A stretch of 64,000 nt of DNA from Chimonanthus salicifolius (lineage: Eukaryota > Streptophyta > Magnoliopsida > Laurales > Calycanthaceae). Location: positions 49,314,695 through 49,378,694 of the forward strand of contig CM023538.1 of NCBI GenBank assembly GCA_013350335.1, in the 5' to 3' direction. Below, piece by piece: positions 56,484-64,000 of the stretch. The first letter of the stretch is position 1, and every line of letters begins with the position of its first letter. The notes below the pieces were generated by a model. It had not been told where the DNA came from. It did no database searches and saw only the letters and a list, made by a program, of their open reading frames with translations. Both the position numbers and the translations under genes were made by a program.

Positions 56484-57777
56484 ATGCCGCAACACCCTCA
56501 CCCGCAGCTCTCTTTCTCTCTCTCGGTGCTTCTCCTTCTTCTTCTTCTCCTCCTTCTCCCCTTGGCCTATTCGTGCAGTTGTTGGTCGTCGCCCCAAGCC
56601 ACATTCTCCTACTCTTCCGTCGCCGCTCCGCCTCCCAAATCTTGTAATCAGCCCCCGACAGCGAAGCCCGCTTTCCCTTCCTTGTCGCTGTCGCCGTCCA
56701 TCAGGTCGAAAACCCATCTCAGGTTTGCCTCCCCTTTTGTTTTCCCATCTTCCCCTTTTCTTCCCTCTTGGTTTTCCTTGATTTTTTTTCTTGATTTCGT
56801 TTTCTTTGATTTCATTTTCCCTGATTTCATTTTCCCTCTCTTTTCCCCCTTTTCCCGACTCAGTTGGGCAATTGAGTTGGTTCGGCTGAGTCTCCAAACA
56901 GACTCAGTTCGAGCCCTAGGTTAGCCCAGTCTTGGACCCGGCCTGATCCACTTAGGCCCAACTTCCGAGCCCAGACTCTTCCTTGGGCTCTGCCCTGGAT
57001 CTGGCCAAACCAATCTTGAACTCGGCCTGACCCATTTCTAAGCCCAGACCTGGTCCGGCCCAACCAGTTTGGGTCCGGCCCAGTTTGGCAGGCCCGTTTC
57101 CGAGCCGGACCAGTTTTCGCGGCTCGGCCTAGTTCGGCCTATTTTGGGCCCAACCCAGTTTTAGGCCCATTTTTTTCAGTCCGGCCTCATTTTAGCCCTT
57201 TTTACCTTATTTACTTATTCATTCTTCCTTGTTTCAACAGATTGAGTTCCCTACAACCTTTCAAGCCACTTGCTTGCTTCGGATTTTCGACTCCGTACAC
57301 GTTATGAGGGGACTTATCACTGTTTTAGCATGCACTTGCATATATTAAACTGTTATCTCTGGACATGGAGTGACCGGGGGTGACCCTCTATTTATTTAGC
57401 CACTCGGTAAGGGAAAACTGTTGTAATAAATATGTGGCAGAGAGTCTGCTCGGGGGTACTCCAGTCAACTATATGCTTTGTAAAGAACTTCAATTGGACA
57501 ATTTGAATTGAATATGATACTTGAAAAATTGTTGGTGATACTTTGAATGTTTCTTCGTTAGATGTTATTGGGATCGCGTAGAATATAGACACGCATGACT
57601 AAATAACCCATTATAAGCTCTTGACTTGCACGATGAAATATATTGCTGATTCTGAGTTAGTTGCATTAGAACATAGTCTTACCGTTGTATATGATCATGG
57701 CATCATGTGTATGTCTTGGGGAGGTTGTTTACATGAGTATATGTTTATGATGATGATGATGGTCTGGGTATTTTGAG

Positions 57778-57965
57778 GACTTCCCCGTTACGCTTCGGCG
57801 GTCGAGACCTCCATAGGAGATGAGAGTTTCCTCGTTGAGTTCCGGCGGTTTAGGTGCCTGTCTCCTTGAGATTGGCTTCCCCGTTATGCTCCGGCGGTCG
57901 AAACCCCCGTAGGGGATAGGGGTTTCCCCGTTGCATTCCTGCCGTTGAGGCGGTTGTGTATATTA
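57778..57965. repeat. Minisatellite inside LTR, about 48-bp unit, four copies
   Basis: CTTCCCCGTTA or variants recur at about 57780, 57827, 57876 and 57923, followed by CGGCGGTCGA-like words. Confidence 0.8.
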
Positions 57966-58814
57966 CGGTCTCCCGTTTATTTTAGTAGGGAGATTGGGGT
58001 TGTTAGAGGACAGTTGTTAGCTATAGAGATTATGTCTCTGATTGGTCGGTGGGACCATTGGTTAATTGTGTAGTTGAATACTCTCGTACGTAGAATTCAT
58101 TCTATTATGATGTCCATTATTTTTTTATACATGTGATATACATATATATATATATATATATATGTCGTTGATGTACGATATGGTTATTCCCTTTACTGGA
58201 CTAGTTAGCTCACCTCTTACTCTCCAGGAGTTTGTTGGAGGACCCGATGTGGGCCACCGAGATGATGTCGCGGACTAGTCGGTGGATTATTGGTTGGTGG
58301 TGCAGTTGGATCTCATACATATGAGCACTCCTTTTATTACGATATTTTTGCATTCATGCATATGATATCTACTTATATTGCTAACATGTGATATGCATTA
58401 TCTCTTCACTGGGCTGGTTAGCTCACCCCTTACCTTTCAGGTACCCGATTGCAAAGGGACTGGGCAAGGTCCCTTGAGTAGGCGCCCGTAGAGGAGCAGT
58501 GGTTAGACATTTTATAATTACGTTGTTCTTAGTTGAGAGACCTTGTTTTATATGACTCTCTTTGTATGTTATTTGATTTCGGATGATATATAACTGTGTT
58601 CGAATAGTCTATGATTGTTTCATGTTATGTTGGTATGTTGAACCTTATTGCCAGTTTTTGAGCGGGAGATAGTTGCCCCGTTTCAAAAAAAATTATATAT
58701 ATATATATATATCCGTTACCTATTCCTTTGTGATGTTTTTAGATATTTCGGAGATAACGTGCCCGTAGCGGGACTGGACGTTACAAAATGAGTTAGACTT
58801 CGAGGCCGAACGTC

Positions 58815-60302
58815 CATCCTCTTTCTCCTCTCTGTTTCTCTCCTAGAGAAACTGTACAGCTTGAGAAATCCTAGGAAGAAAAAGAACTTGCAGACTGTAG
58901 CTTACAACAGACTGGGCCCAGTGGGCCTGGGCCTGGGCCTGAGCTCATTAGACAACTCAGGCCCAAAAAGGCTTTGAGTCATAAAAACCAACAAACTCCA
59001 CCTTGGTGAAAAAGCCCGACACCATGAAGATTGTTGCCTTGAGTTTATGACACCTCCACTTGTTGTGCAGCACCTACAGTTCCGCATCTTCTACAAGAAG
59101 CCCATCCCCACACCGTAGGATGATCCTCCAGTCTTCAGTGAGAAAGACTGAATAGCCCAACCGGGCTCCACCTCAAACATTGACGAGAGTTCCACCAACT
59201 CCAGAGACTATATGTAGCCATATCTTGTACAACAACTGCAGCTTCACCTCAGTATGAGATGCTTACCTCATGCTTTGGGATGCTCTGCCAGTCTTGAGTA
59301 AGATTGGTCAAGGCTCCACCTCAAACGTAAACGTCGAGATCCTTTCGCTGCCTCTGTCAGATCTTTAAACACCAAATCAGCAGCGGTAAATGCATAGATC
59401 TCGTCGCTGTGAACGCACAAGCAAAGACGGATTTGAATTTCGACTCCCAATGACTCCAGAAACCGGAAAACAATTCTGACCGTTGATTTTTCCTCTTTTT
59501 CTTGCTGAATGAGTATTTAAAATTGTGATCCTACGGGATCACCCAAATCTATAGTCTTGCAGACTACCAGAAACAGTAATATGGTCCTACAAACTACCCG
59601 AATCCGTAGTCTCTCGGGTGCACTTGAAATGATGGTCTTGCAGTCCCTGGCTCCGCCGTTGCTAAGCAGCCGATCTCTCTTCCTGCTACTCTTTCTTCTC
59701 CTTTTCTGATCCGACGATCTGAGACAACTTCTGCAATGGTTCCTCGTTGCACGGCCTACCTCTGGCTTGCTGCAGATCTCCACCTCTCCTCTGCCGATTT
59801 CCTTCTCTGAACACCTCCGAGAATAGTGTGTGTGGATTGAAGGGAACTATTCCTCTGATTTGCATTTTTTTTTTCTTTGGATTCTACCACCCCAAGCTTT
59901 GATACCATTTGTTGTGCGATAAACCCACTCACATTCAAATCACAAATCATAAGAATCAAGCAGACACAAGAAAACACAACAAGAACACAAATTTACGTGG
60001 TTCGGCAATGTTGCTTACGTCCACAGGGTGTACAAAGATTCCACTAAGAAGAATCGGTCAGGTTGAAAGGATTTCACCAATCCTACCCGTAGGTTAAAAG
60101 GATTACAATCCTACCCACTATTCCTCTCAGTCTCTCTTTCTCCTCTCTGTTTCTCTCCTAGAGAAACTTCACAGCCTCAACCAATCATACAATAACTTAC
60201 AAACAAAACAGAGAAAGAGATACATGCAATTAGGGCCTAAGTTACATGACTGGGCCTGAGCCCAATAGACTATCTAGGCCCAATGTAGGGCTGGCCCTCA
60301 CA
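58815..60302 (-). mobile_element. Copia-type TRIM/LARD remnant
   Basis: On the minus strand the 5' LTR runs from 60302 to 59910 and ends CACAACA. TGGTATCAAAGC (plus-strand GCTTTGATACCA, 59896-59907) follows as primer site. The interior (59909-58994) is non-coding. A CCAAGGTGGAGTT purine tract precedes the second LTR, of which only about 180 bp survive (58993-58815) before the boundary with the solo LTR's flank. Both LTRs share CTCTAGGAGAGAAACAGAGA and GGCCCA-rich U3. Small frames inside (59268-59977) lack family features. Confidence 0.75.
59896..59907 (-). other. tRNA-Met-like primer binding site
   Basis: The plus strand reads GCTTTGATACCA, which is TGGTATCAAAGC on the minus strand, one base off the usual PBS. 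It lies two bases from the LTR end. Confidence 0.8.
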
Positions 60303-60749
60303 ATAGGATCACCATCTTGCGGACGATCCAAATACACGCTAGGAGGACAAGGTGAGGGTTTCTTGACACATTATTCGTAGGCTTGTGATAATTTGCATGC
60401 TATGTTTTGAATTTTATTCTTGGAAGTGATGTGGGAAAATGGCATGTATGTGTAAATAAAACTGTGACATGAATTGTGTGGAGAAGGTGAGGAAATCTCA
60501 CTCTTGAACATGCTTGCTTTAAAATAAAAAAACAATCAGAACAAATTGTGTGAATTGTTCCTTCGATGAACCTTTGTATGAGTACATGTGAGAGAGCAAT
60601 GTTGTAAGCATGTGAGATGATTTTTGAGAATTTATGTGTGATCGAAGAAACATGATGTGTTATGTAGAAATGCTAGAAGTGTATTCATAATGTGCTGTGA
60701 AATGTGATGTATAAATCATTATGATGAGCATGATTGAAGATGAGCACAA

Positions 60750-60945
60750 AATGGGAGTAGGGGTGAAGGCTCCAACGTGAGGGTCACTAATTGAAATTAG
60801 TAATGGCCACGAATTGGGAGAAGTGGCAAGATCGAAACGCGTCACGAAATGGGAGTAATGATGGAGCCATGCTAGCAGGTCCATGCCATGAAATGGGAGC
60901 AATGGCAGTCCGAACAAAGAAAGGCCTTGGTCACAAGATGGTATT
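60750..60945. repeat. Degenerate tandem array in LTR, about 45-bp unit
   Basis: ATGGGAG-type words preceded by CACGAA/CATGAA recur near 60750, 60812, 60848, 60893 and 60937. Confidence 0.6.
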
Positions 60946-61549
60946 AGTGACCATGGCCTGGATGAATGAGTGGATAAAGTTGACCCATTTGCATATGTAT
61001 AGTGTGGAAGTGATCAATCATATGTTCTGTATTTTTATGATGCCTGTCTATATACTAACCCTTCACAGTTTTAGGAAATACTTTGGAAGGCGAGGATAAG
61101 AGTTGCACACGGAATATCTCGATGCATGTTCTGTATTTTGAAGTGCATATGGCTATGAGTTTAATTTTTAATTAGCATGGATGAATGTATGTAATATATT
61201 GCACCCTTGATTTTGGTAGTGGAACTTTTGGACTTTTCTTAAACCCATGGGACTATGATATAATACTTAGGTTGGGTGTTCAATGAATGAATAGAAGATC
61301 GAATGGAGAATGAATGATATGATGAGATAAAAAGATGAAATTTCCAAGTTGGAATTTTCTTTATAATGTACAGTTTTTAGGAGAAACCCCGCTGAAATTT
61401 CAATAGGATTCCCTTAAACCCAAGATGATTTGGGATCCCTAGGATTTCCCCCTCCACGTGTGAATTCCAAGTCTCTGCACACTTGTACGTGTGTATGCTT
61501 AGAGTTAAAAAAAAAAATATCAACGTGTTCCAAAAGGCAGGGCGTGACA

Positions 61550-61960
61550 GTTTCTTATCAGATTGTAGGTTCCTTGTCCCTTCAACTGTGAGTATGGGAG
61601 TTAGGACTCTGACTTAGGCATTTGTTTTGACACTTTGGGACCTCGTGTAAAGGTAAAGATAGGACCTAAAGTGGAGTGATTGCTTGTATAATTGATTGTA
61701 TGCTAGTTTGAAACCTGATTTGATGTTTGATTCCATGGTGATATGGAGTATAACTTGAAGGCTGATTAAATAGTCTCCGTGTGACAGAAATGGTGAGAGC
61801 CACGACTCGTCAGCCAGGTGAGAGCCAAAGTCATACTGAGGACCCCCAACAAAACCACGGGAGGTCAAATACTGACAGTGTGAGTATGGAAGAAGTCCAC
61901 CGTATTTTGCAAGAGGCTGTGGGGGGGGACACAGTTGAATGCCACTTTGGATGAGTCCCA
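61550..61960 (+). pseudogene. Primer-site remnant and gag start of a gypsy-type element
   Basis: Directly after the LTR end, TTATCAGATTGTAGG resembles the TGGTATCAGAGC primer site plus the TAGG that often follows in chromoviruses. A frame from ATG 61791 reads MVRATTRQPGESQSH, later MEEVHRILQEAV, then stops near 61951. The size and position fit a gag N-terminus, but only about 160 bp remain before sequence unlike gag. Confidence 0.45.
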
Positions 61961-64000
61961 CTCTTTCGTTGCGTTTCATTGTCTTCTTCTTTGCGTGTTC
62001 CACTTCTCTGAAACAGCTATCTTCAATCGTTCTTTATCTCTCTACTAGTTTCAACCTCATCAACGAATTTGAGATGGGTTTTCTCATCAGTGGTTGGCTA
62101 ATGGGATAAGAATCCCTTCATTTTCTTATCTCTATTATTCTCCTTCCATTCTTTCATTCTTCTTCATTCAGTCCTCCTTGATTCTCTGTGTATGATCCAT
62201 CCATTCGCTGGTTTTACATTTTCATTTTGATTTGTTAGCTGATTTTCTTCCTTTTCTATGGATTCTGATGAATCAAGAAAAATGACATTTTTACCCTTGA
62301 TGTTTACACTAGTTAGCTCTTGAATATTGTTTATTTTGTATTATTAATAAAGTTTTGGAGTTTTGCAGTAAAATCAGCCGAATTCAAGAAAAGGACTTTA
62401 AATTGAAGAAAAATGTTGAAAAGTTGGCCATTGTGCTATTTTTGGAAAGTATTGAACTTTACCACTTAATTTTGAAAATTATTGTAAAATCTCGTAATTC
62501 AAGCCCATTTATGAAAGTTTGGATTATGGTAATTAAATTTGAGATTTTTATTGTCAAAGTGGTAAATTCACAACACTGGATATAAGTGGGCCCATACTCC
62601 AGCCTCAAGACCAAGCCTACATTTGAAGCTTATGAACCAAAGTCCAGGCAAGATTCAAGTCCAAGTCCAACTAAGGTTCAAGACCAAAACCCAATTCATT
62701 CAAATTTCATAATGGATTGGTGAATCAGAATTTGAATGGGTTCTGTGCAATTCGGAAGAAATCAATTTGGATTGGTATTAAGAGAGAAAATTATGGAGGA
62801 GAGAAGATTGTGGAGAAATTTGGATCGTATATGGGATATGCGCATAAAGCAATGCTACAATCGTATGAAGCCAGGAGAGAAAAATGGAGAGAACTTCTGC
62901 AAAGAAACACACATCCGTATATGGCAAAACAAACAATGGAGGAGTCGCATGAGGCTACAAAAACCCTAGGCATTCCACGCCTCTCTTTTAAGTTCATCTT
63001 TGTTGCCTTAGCTGACTTGACTTCCTCAATGAAACAACTCAATCACTCCATCCATCCTTAAAACCCTAATTAAGTCTGGCTATTCATTCTCACTCCTCTC
63101 ATCTATAAATTGAGGCCTACACCTAGGATAAAATTCAGGAAGGAAAGAAAAAAAGGGAGAATGAAAGACGTTATGGAAATTAAAATTTCACAATGGATTT
63201 CGGGTTAGTGATGCTTCTTCTATTTTCTTATTCTAAAAATTCCAAAGACTTGTAATGGTAAATTCAAATTTTATTAATAAATTAAAGGCAAACTTTTAGA
63301 TTCATGGTTTTCCACTTGCGAAAGTTTAGAATTAGAATTTTATGATGAATTCTTTCTAGGCCCAATGTTTATTTTGATTATTTATTAATTAATGAAACTC
63401 ATGATTTTCTTAATTGAATTAATTATAAATGAGGGATTTGAATCATGTTCATTAATAAATCTGAGCTTCATGTTCTAAGTTTTGATTTTATTTTTAATAT
63501 ATTGAAAATAATGCCTCCTTAATCTCCAATCCAATTTCCAATGTAAATATATAAATATTGATTTTATTTTATTTTTATTTTTTATTATGTTTATAAATTC
63601 TATTCTCAATGTGAACTAGGTTGGAATAAAAATAATTCTAAATGAATTTTATTCCAAAATTTTATTATTCTCATCAGTTTATATTTTGTAAATATTTTGG
63701 ATATATTTTCCATAATTCTCTTGAATTCGACTTTACACTTCACTACTAATAATGATTCGTACACTTGCTAATTAAATTTAAGATTACAAGAAATTCTTCC
63801 AAATCAAATCTCATGATTTGCTGCCACTATCTTGGATTCTATGAATTTCTCATCACACAACAACGCCCTTTGCTGGACCCTACTCTGTCTAAATCTTCTT
63901 TTCTTTATTTTATTCGAGTGGATTACAACCCACCATTTTCTTCTCTTTCTTACCCCCAACACAACAGCACGTTTTGGTGAAACCGTTTCTAGTCCCACAT
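61960..64000. other. LTR-like and AT-rich sequence, no gene
   Basis: From about 62590 the sequence is rich in CCAAG words like a retroelement U3. CTATAAATTGAGGC (near 63103) could be a TATA region. The rest is AT-rich. The frames at 62717-63061 and 62736-62969 overlap in different phases and match nothing I know. The stretch may be an LTR running beyond the window. Confidence 0.35.

Larger units (their letters stand above)
56129..58785 (+). mobile_element. Solo LTR, Ty3-gypsy type, 2657 bp
   Basis: It starts TGTAACGACCCG and ends GGACGTTACA. The target duplication is a perfect AAATG (56124-56128 and 58786-58790). It is the same length as the inverted relative at 19522-22178 and shares GTAGCAGTG, GGCATTTTAGTAATTT, the stem-loop and a pyrimidine-rich leader (56500-56560). 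A tandem array lies at 57778-57965, and a larger duplication at about 58005-58441 repeats the GTTAGCTCACC word. An AT microsatellite sits at 58139-58162. It has no gene. Confidence 0.93.
55110..61549 (+). mobile_element. Long gypsy-type LTR, interrupted by two nested elements
   Basis: The start TAGTGACCCAAG resembles TGTAGTGATCC of the LTR at 40676 with a worn TG. The end is GGGCGTGACA at 61549. Shared family features are CTCGAGG-rich U3 (55250-55510), a promoter and CT-rich stretch (55510-55620), a tandem ATGGGAG array (60750-60940), and a CTGAAATTTCAA word near 61384. Inside lie a solo LTR (56129-58785) and a copia-type remnant (about 58815-60302). GTTTC occurs on both sides (55105-55109 and 61550-61554), which would fit a solo LTR. 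However, the downstream bases also look like a primer site and gag, so this may instead be a 5' LTR. Confidence 0.65.

Noticed and set aside
56484..56924. 146-codon frame starting MPQHPHPQLS, resembling a signal peptide
   Set aside because: It lies in the pyrimidine-rich leader of a solo LTR whose inverted relative has the matching mirror frame; it is composition-driven.
62717..63061. 114-codon frame at 62717
   Set aside because: It overlaps another frame in a different phase, matches no family I know and sits in LTR-like sequence.

Overview
The window looks like transposon-dense intergenic chromatin of a plant nuclear genome, most likely a eudicot; I cannot name the species. The evidence is Ty1-copia and Ty3-gypsy-type LTR elements primed by initiator tRNA-Met, TRIMs, hAT and Mutator-like DNA elements, and one eroded PGG-domain ankyrin gene. 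I see no intact protein-coding gene. Every coding region I recognise carries stops or frameshifts.

Layout from left to right. 1-2180 is AT-rich and holds only minor repeats. 2181-10696 reads as one large solo LTR (minus strand) broken up by later arrivals: a hAT MITE (3457-3736) and a deleted copia element (4937-9456), whose own 3' LTR contains a TRIM (8259-9048). 11571-13290 is the 3' part of an ankyrin/PGG pseudogene (minus). 13629-18506 is a decayed but complete-structure copia element. 18884-26188 is a hAT element with a dead transposase, split by a solo LTR (19522-22178). 26359-28419 holds Mutator-like remnants. 29870-32423 is a second TRIM, split by a solo LTR (30679-32263). 33350-34345 is a foldback Mutator-like element with a perfect 9-bp target duplication. 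34976-37844 and 40676-42803 are solo LTRs. 43508-43653 is another ankyrin-family exon on the minus strand. 45122-52733 is a non-autonomous LTR element of about 7.6 kb with a perfect target duplication. 53629-55107 holds gypsy-end and copia RNase H fragments. 55110-61549 is a long gypsy-type LTR interrupted by a solo LTR (56129-58785) and a copia-type TRIM/LARD remnant (about 58815-60302). It is followed by a degenerate primer site and a gag stub. The remainder to 64000 is LTR-like and AT-rich sequence.

For most elements the boundaries were set from the sequence alone: TG..CA ends, PBS and PPT positions, terminal inverted repeats and target-site duplications. When these duplications are not exact, most differ by one transition, as expected from ageing methylated DNA. 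The ankyrin exons at 43.6 kb and at 13.3-11.6 kb are in the same orientation and in the expected 5'-3' order. They may therefore be one gene whose intron was blown apart by about 30 kb of nested insertions.
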